Of a DNA stretch of 64,000 nucleotides, positions 13,396 through 25,545 are shown one piece after another. The notes beneath the pieces were generated by a model, which did no database searches, was not told where the DNA came from, and saw only the letters and a list, made by a program, of their open reading frames with translations. Within the stretch, counting starts at the first letter, position 1, and the number at the start of each line of letters is the position of its first letter. Source of the DNA: Coturnix japonica (lineage: Eukaryota; Chordata; Aves; Galliformes; Phasianidae); the NCBI RefSeq assembly GCF_001577835.2, contig NC_029516.1, positions 165,810,441 through 165,874,440 on the forward strand, in the 5' to 3' direction. Made by a program: the position numbers and the translations under genes.

Positions 13396-15377
13396 CAGAT
13401 GAGATTTTCAGAGCTCCATTAGCACTGTATGTTTTTGCTCTAAATTCACTGTAATTGTTCCTCGTTGAATAGATGCTCACTGAGTAAGATATAAAAAGAG
13501 CATGGGAACAAAGGGGCCCTCAATCTGAGACTTTGATCCACATATTATTCAAATACATAATGACTGCTTTGATTTATGGATTTATTATTCTACTGAGGCA
13601 TTCCGGAGATTACCCAAAACATTCCAGCTTGAGTCGATGCTGGAGGGTGTTACCAGAGCCCCTGCCTGGAATTAGAGGGATAAAATTTAGCTGCTGGTTT
13701 GCTGCTGCGATTACATCACAGCTTGCAGGATAAGGGCAAGCAGCACAGCAATGCTCTCAGTTCTATTTAGTGCTAATCACAAAGGCTAAGAAAAGCAGCT
13801 AGAAGCTCAGACTCTCTTCTACCCGCAGTATTTGGAGTTTTGGCAGTAAAGCAAGACAGCAGACGACATAGTGGGTGTGTTGAAAGAAGGAGCAGATGGT
13901 AGATTGCTAGCGCAAGGATTTAGCAATGCATTTAGAAAACAGATTATTCTGGAAGATGAGAAATTATGAAGTATGATTATCCCCCTCCTCCCACTCCCCT
14001 CCCCAAACGCATCCCAACAAAAGGTTAGTTTGGCCATGCGCGATGGGAATGACTCAGCTCTGATGTTCTGTAAGACTTCTGCAGGAAATCAAATCGGTGG
14101 CAGAGGTAATGAAGAAACTGCCCTGCTGATCATCTGCATCCATACTAGGTTGGATTTTAAAATTCATTTCATCTTGCACAGCAGACCCTCCCTATTGCTA
14201 ACAGAGAAGATTACCAGTACAAGACGTGGCCTGCAGGACACGCTGTTCCCAGATGATGGAGACTGAGCAACTCAGAATCTGCTCTTGCTGTTGTCTGCTC
14301 CCCACCTACCACTGAGGGTGTTTCTCAGTCAGTGGGTACTCATAGGTCTTCCCTTCACATCTCACTGGCTGTAGAACTTCCTTTCTTTCATTCGTCACAT
14401 ATTGCTTATGTTAAGAGATTTAGTTGTGGGATAGATAGTGATGGTCCTACTGCAGAAAAAAATAACAGGAAGAATGAGACTTCATTAAGGGTTGAAAATC
14501 CTGCTGTGATCCATCTAGTCTGGCTTCTGGGAGAGAATGGGAACATCAGCAATGGGAGCAACCCGCACTGGTAGACCCTAGGGAGAGTTCCAGTTACACA
14601 AGGAGTCTGCCCATTCTTTAATGGTGGTCTTATGATGGGAAGCGGGTAGACCAAGGGCTTCACACCATGAATGGGTGAAACCCCTGACAATGTGAGAATA
14701 AAGAGTTTTGAGTTTCTCCCCACTGCTGAGACTGGAAACAGGACTTAGGTGTCAGCCAATGACTGGCATGGGAAGTGACTGTGTTCATGATTCTCTTCAC
14801 TTGTCTGTAGTGACTAACAGGTTCAAGAAGAACACAAGAGGCTTGTACAATCATATCTGAAAAGCACTTCAGTGAGAGACAAAGAGCAGGAGCTAGATAT
14901 ACAAGTGCTTTTTTGGTATGGCACAGCATTCTTGTTACTCACTTCTCTGCTGGAGAGCCACATCTTGTCAGTGGCTGCCATCACTGGGGCAAAAACATGA
15001 ACACCAGTATTGGACTAGGGTGTCCTCAGTCCCTGTAACAAATTATATAATGGCACACTGGGAGATAATACAGATCCTGGACAGGAGTGTAATTGTGGCT
15101 CTTTTCAGTTCGTCTTCTCAGGACCTCACATTGTTAGGATACAGAAGAAAGACTATATCACTTTGGGCTTTTCAATAAATGTCATAAATAAGAGGTTTAA
15201 ATAAGGTGCATTGCATTCTGAAAAGATCCACTTCTCCCAGCAACTGTGTAAAGAGCCCAGAGTGATCAGCTCAGGTATAAATTATTACTGTGTACATATT
15301 GAAGATGGGTGAGATAAATGCCACCCAAGTGCCCTGGTTAAATGCAAGAAAAGTTCTGCCAGGTGAATCATCAAGTT
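13396..15377. other. Intergenic, no gene seen
   Basis: No protein or RNA gene recognised. A segment near 14500-14560 (TGATCCATCTAGTCTGGCTT) may be another old LINE scrap. Confidence 0.65.
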
Positions 15378-15619
15378 GGATACTAGGAAAAAATTCAACC
15401 CTGAAAGTGTGGTCAGGCACTGGAATGGGCTTCCCAGGGAGTTGTGGAGCCACCGTCCCTGGAGGTGTTCAAGAAACGTTTACGTGTTGCACATGTTCAA
15501 GGAACACTGAGATGTTGGACGTGGTTTAGTGGGAAATATTGGTGATATTTGAATGGTTGGACTGGATGATCTTGGAGGTCTTTTCCAACCTCGGTGAATC
15601 CATGATTCTGTGATTCTAT
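15378..15619 (+). mobile_element. CR1 LINE 3' end, sense
   Basis: Contains GGCACTGGAATGGGCTTCCC and GTTTAGTGGGAAATATTGGT and ends CATGATTCTGTGATTCTAT. It is a different subtype from the intron 8 copy. Confidence 0.94.
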
Positions 15620-16791
15620 CAGATCACAGATTCACAACACAATTGAATTCTCCAGTGCAGTGATGCTGGACATGTTCATTCCTGGCACCTGCAGCCCGCC
15701 TGGAGATGATGGAACTGAGGAGACAGCTGAAAACTTTCCGGCCATCAAAGCAGCCATGTCTTGGGTATTACCAGCAGCTGAGTGTTCAGATCTCTTTTTG
15801 AGGTCAGGAGTGTAATACAGGAAACTAGATCTTACTTCATGCATCACCTACTACCTCTATCAACTATTCAGGAGCTGATGCACATCCCTCTACAAACTAC
15901 CTGATTTCCATTCATGCTATTCACAGCTAAGGCTGTGTCCTTTCCCCTGTCCATAATACTGAGCAGAGCTTTCTTCTGGCTTTAGGTAAGCCTAGTAAGT
16001 CTGGATGTCCTTGATCTCACATAAAAGCCAGGAGCCTAAAAGGAGAAAGGAACTGCTTTTTTATGGATAAGACTGATCTGGTAGCAGAACAAATTCATAA
16101 GGTAACACCATCCTCATTTTGTTTAGAGGAGCATGGACTCAAGGGGCTTATGAAATATGGTAGACTTCAGAAGAACCTGAACAAAAAGCCTTTATATTGC
16201 ATCTCTGTCCTCTGTAGTAGATGATGGCTGTTGAAGAACCAGGTCTGGGACTTAGAGATGGTCAGTACTGCTTTTAAGGAAGGTAGACCGATTGCTCTGA
16301 AGGAGTCAGTAATGTGTTTTTCTGCACAAAAAGTTGTAATCCTGGTCATTCAAATCTACAGCATTTCGTTTTGGGATAAGATTGTGAAACAAAATGCCTT
16401 TGCTCTGCTTCACTTTCTTCAGCCTCACTATAGCCCATGTCTAACATGCAGAGTTCGCCTGGAGACCTTCTTCCAGAGACTTGCAAAAGCCAGGGACATG
16501 CTGCTGTTGGGCTGACTGCTGCAAACTTTCCAAATGAGCTTTTTTCTTTTTTTTTTTTTCTCTTTTCCCTGAAAATGCTGATTCGACACAAAGAAAACAC
16601 GGGGAATTGGATGATTTTGACAATACTCTGACAGAAACCAGGCAGGTTTCCAACACGGCCCCTACTTGCCAGGTGGGTCTCCAATCCCTCCTTGTTTCTT
16701 GTCAGCTCATGTGCACTACTCTGGCAGTCTGCCCTGCTGAATCCCAGGCACAAGGCTTATTGGTACAGCCATTCCCAGAGCTTTTAGCATG

Positions 16792-16931
16792 GAGCTGAGT
16801 CAGGGGAGGGGCAGGTGGGGGCTGGGGAAAGGCTCTGCACCAGAGGGCACTGGGTGTGGAACAGGCTGCCCAGGGAAGTGGTCATGGCCTCAAGTTCCTA
16901 AAGTTCAAGAAGTGTTTTGACAATATTCTTA
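16792..16931 (+). mobile_element. CR1 LINE internal fragment, sense, lacking its 3' tail
   Basis: Matches CR1 from GAGCTGAGTCAGGGGAGGGG through GGAACAGGCTGCCCAGGGAA to GTTTTGACAATATTCTTAG, then stops abruptly before the expected about 90-bp tail. Confidence 0.85.
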
Positions 16932-17010
16932 GATTTATAGCTCAACTTTTACATTGGCCTGTGTGGCATCAGCAGCTGGTCTCAATTCTCAGAGGTCCTT
17001 TACCCAGGAT

Positions 17011-17064
17011 ATCCCTGGGAGGTGTCCACAAATGCAGCAGATCCCTGGGAGGTGTCCACAAATG
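17011..17064. repeat. 30-bp tandem duplication (1.8 copies)
   Basis: ATCCCTGGGAGGTGTCCACA plus AATG is repeated exactly, with CAGCAG between the copies. Confidence 0.93.
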
Positions 17065-18152
17065 GTCCCTTCCCCATTGATCTTCCCAAGAGTCTCTCAG
17101 TGTTGGGGCACCACAAGGTGTTAATTCTGTGGCTGCAAGGAAAACCCACTCAGCAAGGTGCAGGTCTCTTTTACCAGGCCAATGACAGTCCAAAGCTCTG
17201 TTTCCTGTGGGCACAGGTCAGCCTCAGCCAGCCTCTGTGTGGGACAGGAGCACTGATGAGAAGAAGCCAAAGAGAACTCACACAGGTTCTCACCCTTTTC
17301 TCAAAGGGTGATTATGGCAGCCTAGAGACATCGCGAAAGCTTCATCAGCAATTCTGAGTTACACACACCCATCGTTCAGGAAAAATCTGCAATTCAGAAT
17401 TGATTTTTGACTCCGATTTTACAGTGTCTGGGTTTGCCTAACAGGTTGTGAGAAGGTGCAGTCTGTATTTCCCATGTTCTTCTCATCTGATGATCAGGAG
17501 ACTACAGTGCCTCAGTGGGATGCTGCAGTCAGAGCCACACAAGAGCTGGCCCTGGCACACATCCTCACCGATTAGGTGAAACCTGCCAGTCTGCAGGGGG
17601 AATTTAAAAAAACCTCCACAACAGCAAAAGCCTGGCATTTTTAAGCCAGTCTGGGGTTTTTGTGTCAAGGGAAGGGTATATACACTGACAATTTGGCAAG
17701 CTGCAATGCTGAGCATGGCTGGAGAGCATCCCAGAGCCCTTCACCAGTACAGAGCTGGGTGGGCAGCTGTCTGAAAGCACTCGGTTCTCTCTGTAAAGAA
17801 AGACTGGAAAGGCTCCATCATGAGGGAAGAATAATGCAAAAGCAGTGGTACAAGGAGACAGCTGAAAGGTGCAGAAAGGCTCCAATTAAAAAGACAGCTC
17901 AATCAATAACCCTTTTAATGGGAGGGAAAGATCAATCTTTTTCCCTCCATGGCTTACTCCCATCCCTGCTTTCTGCTTTTAATTCCCACAGATAGGCAAA
18001 TTGGAGACAGCTGGAAGGAAGGAGGCAGAATTTAGCCCAGAAAGCTGGCCCTGGAACAGCATCCTGCTGGGCTGTGTTGGTCATGGTGGGGTCCTCACTC
18101 CTTCGGCATGGGACCCAGGGCTGTGGAACAACCAGGAGGCACAGGGTAGGGA

Positions 18153-18595
18153 GAGAATTGTAGAGTCTTAGAATGGCTTAGGTTGGAGAGATATTAAAGA
18201 TCACCCAGTTCCAGCCCCTGCCATGGGCTGGTTGCCCCCCACCAGCTCAGGCTGCCCAGGTCCCATCCTTGAGCACCTCGAGGGATGGGGCAGCACAGCT
18301 CTCTGGGCAGCTCTGCCAGGGCCTCACCACCCTGAGAAAATAACTTCTTAATATCTAACCTACATCTCCCCTCTTAGTTTAAAGCCATTCCCTCTTACCC
18401 TATCACCATCAGACCATAAAAAGTCACTTCCTCTCCTATTTATAAGCTCCCTCCAAGCAGCAGAAGGCTGCAATGAGGTCTCCCTGCAGCTTTCTCTTCT
18501 CCAGACTGTACAAGCCCAGCTCCCTCAGCCTGCCTTCATAAGTCAGTTGCTCCAGCCCTCCGAGCATCTTCGTGGCCCTTCTCTGGACCCAGAGA
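18153..18595 (-). mobile_element. CR1 LINE fragment, antisense
   Basis: About 440 bp from the tail (GTAGAGTCTTAGAATGGCTT) to GCCCTTCTCTGGACCCAGAG, in the usual antisense order. The ORF2 C-terminal remnant is readable on the minus strand ([19 protein letters not shown]). Confidence 0.93.
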
Positions 18596-21500
18596 CAGAG
18601 AGAGGAAGATAGCAGAACATTAGGTGTTGTCATACTGGTATAACTTGGTAAAAACTCACACTGACAAACAAGAGGTACAACACCTGGTTTTGGTCAGAAT
18701 CAAGGGAAAGGGAAGTCCTGATTGATATCTCTGGTCAAAAAGATCACTTTCCTTTTTCCAACAGTTAGCAATGCTGGAGCTTCACAAGATGGATTCAAAA
18801 TCTCCTTGGTAAGCAGACAAAGTCTCTGCTAATTTGAGATCAGCTTCAATCCCATCGTATTACTTCAGAGCCCTGTCGCTGTCACACAGAGCAGAGCTCA
18901 GCGCTGCCCCTCCACTCCCTGTGAGGAGCTGCAGCCGCCATCAGGCCTCCCTTCATCCTGCTTTGCTCTGGGCTGAGCACATCACGGACCTCAGCCACCT
19001 CTCATACACTTTGTCCTACAGACCCTTCCCCCTCTTAGCCCTCCTTCAGATGTTTTCTAGTAGCTTATGTCCTTGACTATGCCTGTCTCCAGGCACAGGG
19101 CAACGTGCCCGCCTGCCTGCATAGCCCCCGCAGAAACGTGCAGTGCTCCAGACACAGTTTTTATTCAGAGTCATGAAAATAGTCCACCCAGGCAGACAGG
19201 CACAGCTTTGTATTGTTAAAAGCTGGTTCCACTGGGGAATTTTTGAATTCAGATTGCCCAACTCCAACCCAGCAGGGCTGGATGCCAAAGTATTTGGGCA
19301 CAAAATGGCCAAGTGAGGTTTCATTCTTCTTTTTTTTTTGTAGGCAGACAATATTTTTGTGCCCCGTCATGGCTGGGCAATCAAAACAGCAATTAGGTTG
19401 CATCAGCAGATGCACTCGCTTTTAGCGATCGTGAGTCTCAACAGCACACAAGCCACGTTCTGTTTGGGACAAAGATCTTTTCATTTCCAAATATAACTTG
19501 GACCTTTAAAGTGCTTAGTCAACCATCTGAAAAGCTGAGCAGGGGTGGCATTCGCTCTTAGCGCTCTCAGCCCAGGAAACTGCAGATGTTTATCTTTAGC
19601 CCTCCTGTAAGGTGAGCAGAAAACGGAGACTTTGCATCTGCTCGGCGAGGGAGGCAGAGAACAGCCTGTGCGATCACTCGCAGTGCCACAGATAAGAACA
19701 ACAGAGCAGATTTTGTTTCCACATCAGCACAAAGCCTGCTCAGTTTCCCAGGTCTGCAATCTGGCTAGCCAAAATCCCAGCCCCACAGTGTTGCTCTCCC
19801 TTCTCTTCTGGGGCCTTGCTGAAAGCCAAGCACCTGTCCTGAGTGCCCCATAACATCCCTCAATGAGTGGTGACAGAGAGGAGTACTGCAGGACCTGCCA
19901 TAAGCCCTCTGATGTCAACGCAGAAACAGTGCCTTGCTCCACTCAGTGTCTGACACAGGTGGGACAAACTGTCTGTCGAGGGCTCTTGGCACTGGAGAGG
20001 GCTGGATGAATGGGCATCCGTATCATGGCACCTGGCTTTTAAATGCCCAAAGCCTGCTGACATGGTTCCTACTTCTCTGCCTGCACAAAGCATCCACATG
20101 CATCATTTCCTAAATATCCAGCACTCCCAAACCCAGCAAGCTGCAGCAGAACTTGCTGGCACTTGTCACTTTGGAAAATCAGGTTTCAGCTGCACTTCAA
20201 GCTTCATAGGAATTTTTGCAGGTTGGAGCAAAACTAAGGGATTAGGTACAACAATATACATGAATTGCACTCAAATTAGCTGAGATAGACATGGTAAGTG
20301 ATGCTCTTCTGCCTAGGGCTCTGCCTCCTGTTGGGTCAGGTCAACATCGGTGCAGCCACGTGTCCGTCCTGGCAGTAAGGGAAGGCAGCAACAGGGGCAC
20401 CTCGGGTTACAGCATGCCATCCTGGAAACACGGCAAGGAGATGGGCAGAGGAAGTTCAGGGTTTGAAAAGCATGTAGAAGAAAGTGTCTCCATTTGCATT
20501 TCTGACCCTATGGCATGAACAGGATGGGAATAGTTCAATAGGATCTCACGTGCTGCAAGAACACAAGCTGGGCACCTTCAGGCTGTCCCTGAAGTACTGT
20601 TTGGTGTTTGAAACTAAAGTAATACCCTTATTTTTTCTACATTGCTCTTGCTTCTTTTATATTCAATCTGCTCTTTTTTCCCTCTTTTTTTTTTTTTTTT
20701 TTTTTTTTTTGTGGTCTACTGGTATGTATTTGAAGCAAATTCTGACCCTGGCCCATCAGTCTCTGCAGCTGCAACAGCCAGAGCACCAGCTGCAAGGAGG
20801 CCATGGGGCGAGCTGGAGATGGGCTTCATGAGGGCTGGAGGTCAGGGGCTTTCCCGCATGAGGTTACATGGGCCCCAAGCTATGGTGGTGGCTGTGATGG
20901 AAGATCCTGGTGCTTGGAACCAAAGGTTCTCCACAGCTTTCTTGACAACGTGCCCCTTGAGGGCAAATTTTACCAGATGCAATTGAAAAGATATCAAGCT
21001 CCTGCCTAATTTCATTCTTCTGTATGAGTAAATACTGCAGTTGACAACGGGCTGTTCAGAACTAGGGAGGGCATAGCTGTGTGTACATGGTAAATCCACA
21101 GTACTAGCACAGATACTGATGCCTAACCTAGTGGGGGAACCCAAAGATCAGGACAAGTAAACTCTGAAATGCTGACATACCCTAGGGCTTCTACTCATCC
21201 AACTCAGGGACATAGACTGTGATCCTTAATTCTCAGGTTGGACAGTGGATGATTATGAGAGTTCCTAGAGGTCCTTCAGCTGTCCCATGGGCAATTTCCC
21301 CTTTGGACAGGTCAGTCCCTCCAGCTCATCCCAAAGGCATCCAGACCACCTGTGCCCAGCACACCTCTGCTCTGCATCTCACAGAGGGTGCCTAACACTG
21401 CCAAAGAGACACTCATGGCACAACAAAAAGACACACCAAACCACAGAGAAGGAAAGATTTATTCCCTGATCGCTCCCTAGTGCAATGCTGAAACCATAAT

Positions 21501-22289
21501 CACCAAGGAACTGAATTCAAGGAGTACTAACAGAACAGGGAAAGGAGATTGACTTGGAATGCCCAGCTGGGGGTCCCAGTGCAGTTCTGTTTTGAAATAG
21601 ATGGCAAAAAGAGAGTATAGAAAGGGGCAGTTTGGTTTAGAAAGAAAACCTGAGCTTTTTAAATTCAGCTTTGAAATTGCTTTTCTTTGTTTCCTATCTC
21701 ATTCTTCTGTGGTGAACATGTGGGCAGTAAGTATGTAAACTGCAGCTCCCTCTGAATACTTTGTGAGACCATCTGTGTCCCTCACCATCCTCTACAGCTC
21801 TGGAATTGCAGCAGAAGGGGCTCATTGCTTACCAGAGGAGACCACAGCAAAGCACTGCCTGTAACTCACGTTTGATAAGAGCAGCATCAGAACATCTGAC
21901 TCTTTTGCAGACTTTTCAGATATGCTCAAGGACCTGTTTCCCTTGTGACATTGTGGCAAAAAATATAAATAAGAAATGGTTTCCTGTTACAGTGGCTGTT
22001 ATAAAAGTACCAACAGTCAAAGATTCTGTAAATAACTCTTAAATTATGGTCATGCAGCGTCAACAGGACATCCTGTGCAATGCCCTTAGCTAAGGAGCAT
22101 CTCTGCTGTGAGTGAGTCCTGCTGGCAGGGCAGCACTCACAGCACAACCCAACAGCACCATTGAACCCAGTGGTTTCTAGAGCACAGCACTGCAGGAAGC
22201 TCAGCTTTGAGCCATGCCAATGACAGGCACTTGGTTACCTCCCATTCCCATGTCACTCTTAAAGAGATAAGGGAGCTCAGAAAGCAAAT
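18596..22289. other. Intergenic, no gene seen
   Basis: Holds the poly(T) tract at 20685. Nothing else can be named. Confidence 0.7.
20685..20710. repeat. Poly(T) tract, 26 bp
   Basis: Uninterrupted T-run after a pyrimidine-rich lead-in. No adjacent retrocopy on the minus strand was recognised. Confidence 0.95.
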
Positions 22290-23197
22290 GGTATCTCGGG
22301 CTCCAACAGAAGAGGGGTGGCCAGCTGGGACAGGAAGGTGATTGTCCCTCTCTACTCTGCCCTTGTGAGGCCCCACCTGGAGTGCTGTGTCCAGGCATGG
22401 ATCCCTCAGTACAAGAAGGACAGGTAACTGTTGGAGAGGGTCCAGAGGAGAGCCACAAAGATGATCAGAGGGCTGGAACACCTCCACTACAAAGACAGGA
22501 TAAGGGAGCTGGGCTTGTTTAGCCTGAAGAAAAGAAGGCCACAGGGAGACTTCATTGCAGGCCTTCCGGGACCTAAAGGGAGCCTAAAACAGGTGGAGAG
22601 TCAACTCTTTACAAGGGTAGATAATGGCAGGACAAGGGGAAATGGTTTTAAGTTGAATGAGGGAAGATTTAAGTTGGATATTGGGGGGGAAGTTCTAAAC
22701 TACGAGAGTGCTGAGGTGCTGAACAGAGGTTATGGATGCCCCATCTATGGGGGTGTTCAAGGCCAGGCTGGATGGGCCCTGAGTAGCCTGGTCAAGTACT
22801 GAATGGGGAGGTTGATGGCTCTGCCTGAGACAGGGGCATTGGAGCTTCATGATCACACAGAATCACAGAATGACCCGGGTTGGAAGGGACCTCAAGGATC
22901 ATGTAGTTCCAACCCCCCTGCCTAGCAGGGCCACCAAACATACACCTTTACTAGATCAGGTTGCCCAGGGCCCCGTCCAGCCTGGTCTTGAACACCTCCA
23001 AGGACGGGGCATCCACAACCTCCCTGGGCAGCCTGTTCCAGGGCCTAACCACTCTCCTAGTGAAGAACTTCCCCCTAACATCCAACCTAAATCTTCCCTC
23101 TTTTAACTTAAAACCATTTCCCCTAGTCCTGCTATTGTCAGCCCTTTAATGATCCTTGAGGTCCCTTTCAAAAAAACCATTCTATGATTCTCTGATT
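22290..23197 (+). mobile_element. CR1 LINE, sense, split by a second CR1
   Basis: The left part (22290-22854) runs from GGTATCTCGGGCTCCAACAG to GGGGCATTGGAGCTTCATGATC-like sequence. The right part (23149-23197) resumes with ATGATCCTTGAGGTCCC and ends CCATTCTATGATTCTCTGA. The junction sequence is duplicated around the insert. Confidence 0.93.
22855..23148 (-). mobile_element. Young-looking CR1 LINE, antisense, inserted into an older CR1
   Basis: A 294-bp 5'-truncated CR1 flanked by ATGATC at 22849-22854 and 23149-23154, a 6-bp target-site duplication. It is nearly identical to the reverse complement of the intron 8 copy (61892-62119). Confidence 0.93.
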
Positions 23198-23439
23198 TTA
23201 CAACTCATGAGCTGGGAAGCTGAATTAGTGTCCTACACCAAGACCTGACCAAAGCTGCACTTGCAGGCAAAGAAAAAAGGAAGCTTTAAAAGGCACTCAC
23301 TGAAGTTCACGCTTCGCAATGGAAATACAGATACACAAAGCGGAGCTATTTTGGCTGCGCTAACCATTATTTCAACACTCGCCGTCAGTAGCACAGGAGC
23401 GACACGGACAGAGCACAAACGATGCACACGGAACGGCGG

Positions 23440-23650
23440 AACAAAGCGCTGGGCAGCGAAGCACGGGGGACACAAACCCCCATCGCCCACGCGCGGCAGC
23501 GCTAAAGCCGCAACGCTCCCCACGGGCCCCGCCCCGCGCCTCCCCATTGGTTCACGGCTGTGACGTCGCCGCGTTGCTGGGTGGAAAAGCGGTGACGCGG
23601 GTGGGAGCGCGAATGCACCGGGTGTGGAATGAGTGAGGCAGGGGGTCGGT
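23440..23650. promoter_or_regulatory. Isolated CpG-rich promoter-like block upstream of SESN3
   Basis: About 200 bp dense in CpG inside AT-richer intergenic DNA. It contains a GC box (GCCCCGCCCC near 23526-23536), an inverted CCAAT box (ATTGG 23546-23550), a CRE-like TGACGTCG (23561-23568) and a second TGACGCGG (about 23593-23600). This motif set is typical of CpG-island promoters. No coding exon is recognisable on either side, so a noncoding transcript or orphan CpG island is the likeliest reading. Confidence 0.55.
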
Positions 23651-24860
23651 CTGCACTGCTGTTGTGTCCCCTGCACAACCGGGTATGATGCTACGAGGGT
23701 TTATCCTGTGACCCCATCAGGATGGGCAGTGATGGGGCTCGCTCTGTCCAGCCGCTCTGCGGGGTGAATGAGCAACACTCTCCATTCGTCCCAGCCATTT
23801 GCACTCACTGATTGCTGCCTCGGGAATATATTCCTAATCCAGCTTCGTCAGTGAGTCAGGTTGCTCGCTTTGTGCCCAGATGCATCCCACTCAGGAGCTC
23901 ACCAGCTCACCCACTGCTGGGGCCTGTATCAGCATCTCACTCCGTTGGTGTGCCTTGTGACGCTCAATGATCAGCCAGCTGCTACCCGAACCTTCACACA
24001 AAGGAGCGAGAACCAAAATAACCAATGCATTTTCAGCTGGGGCAGAAGGAGCAGCCTTTAATGGGAGCCGTTGGATTGACTCATGACTCAGCCGGCTGCA
24101 CGCTGCGGCACATGCCAGGCTCAGGGCTGCCGCCAAGGCTGTGCTGGATCTGCTGGAAGCAGAGCAAAACGTGGGCAGGGCAGCAGGGATTTGTCTGCTC
24201 ATCCTTCTTGTGAGCGCTGGGACGGTGCTGGGAGACACCAGGCTGGGGCATGGTGCAGGGTGCGCGGTGCAGGGCTGGCCAGCTTTGCCATACTTGTTGG
24301 AGTGGGAGGAAAGAGCCAACCCAGGCGCCAAAACGTCTGCGAGGCCGCTTAGATCATGCTCACAATGTTGTTCTGCATAGGGATCCACGTAAATAGAAGC
24401 CATTCATCCGGGCTGAGAGGACTGGCAGCTTTCAGAGTCACCCTGTCCGCTGATACACAGCCACCGCAGGTTTTGCCCTTTCTTTGATTTCTGCCCTCCT
24501 CCCCCAGCAGCAGAGTTCCCAGGGCATCATCCTCATGAAACGGCCTTTTGTTCCTGATTGCCCCAAGCTGATGCATCCCTCTGACTCGCCGCTCCATTTC
24601 ACTGCTCTGGCTGCTGGTGTCACCTTCCCAGCACCTCTTAGCCCGGGTGGCGTTTCAGTATCACTCTTCTTCCTCTGGAGTCCCACTCCTGCCAGCCAGA
24701 AGCCAAAACCCCTGCACTTGCCTGGCCCCAGCCACCATTAGTGGGCCTACTGCTGCGTAGCCACTGGCTGTGGGCTGACTAGAGCTGGGGACGCACTGCC
24801 AAGCCATTGGTACCTGGAAGCAGAGCTGAGCTTGGTTCAAAATGCCCAGCTCTTCCATGG
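23651..24860. other. Intergenic flank of the CpG-rich block
   Basis: GC-richer than its surroundings. A 170-codon minus-strand open stretch (23891-24403) has no recognisable domain and is explained by GC content. Confidence 0.6.
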
Positions 24861-25068
24861 AACTATAGAATGGCCTGGGTTGGAAGGGACCCCAAGGATC
24901 ATCAAGTTCCAACCCCCTCGCCACAGGCAGGGTTGCCAACTGCTAGATCAAGTACTAGATCAGATTGCAAGGGCCCCATCCAGCCTGGCCACAAACACCT
25001 CCAGGGATGACAGGGCATCCACTACCTCTGGGCTCTTGGTGAAAAGCCTTCCCTGACATCTAAATAAA
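24861..25068 (-). mobile_element. CR1 LINE fragment, antisense (first of a back-to-back pair)
   Basis: Begins AACTATAGAATGGCCTGGGT and ends near CCCTGACATCTAAATAA, where another CR1 tail begins at once. Confidence 0.92.
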
Positions 25069-25545
25069 TGATAGAATCATAGAATGGCTTAGGTTGGAAG
25101 GGACCTCAAGTATCATCAAACTCCAACCCCTCTGTTGCAGGCAGGGCTGCCAACCTCCCCGTTTAATACTAGACCCCATCCAACTTGGCCTTGAACACCT
25201 TCATGGATGGAGTATCCATAACCTCTCTGGACAGCTTGTTCCAGCGCCTCACCACTCTCTTGGTAAAGAACTTCCCCCTTATATCCAACCTAAATCTCCC
25301 CTATCACTATTTACAGGTATAAAAAGTTGGTTTCCTTCCTGTTTATAATCTCCCTTTAAATACTGGAAGGCTGTAATGAGGTTTCCCCACAGCCTTCTCT
25401 TTTCTAGGCTGAACAAGGCCAGTTCCTCCAGCCCTCTGATAATCTCCATGGCCCTCCTCTGGACCCTCTCCAAAAGCTCCGCGTCTTTCCTGTGCCGTGG
25501 GCCCCAGACCTGGACACAGTTCTCCAGCTTTAGCGCCTCATTCAG
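25069..25545 (-). mobile_element. CR1 LINE fragment, antisense (second of the pair)
   Basis: Begins GATAGAATCATAGAATGGCT and extends about 475 bp to ACACAGTTCTCCAGCTTTAG. The minus strand reads ERVQRRAMEIIRGLEELALF, a CR1 ORF2 end. Confidence 0.93.

Noticed and set aside
23891-24403. 170-codon minus-strand open frame
   Set aside because: Ala/Ser-rich text from GC-rich DNA, with no domain and no recognisable homologue.
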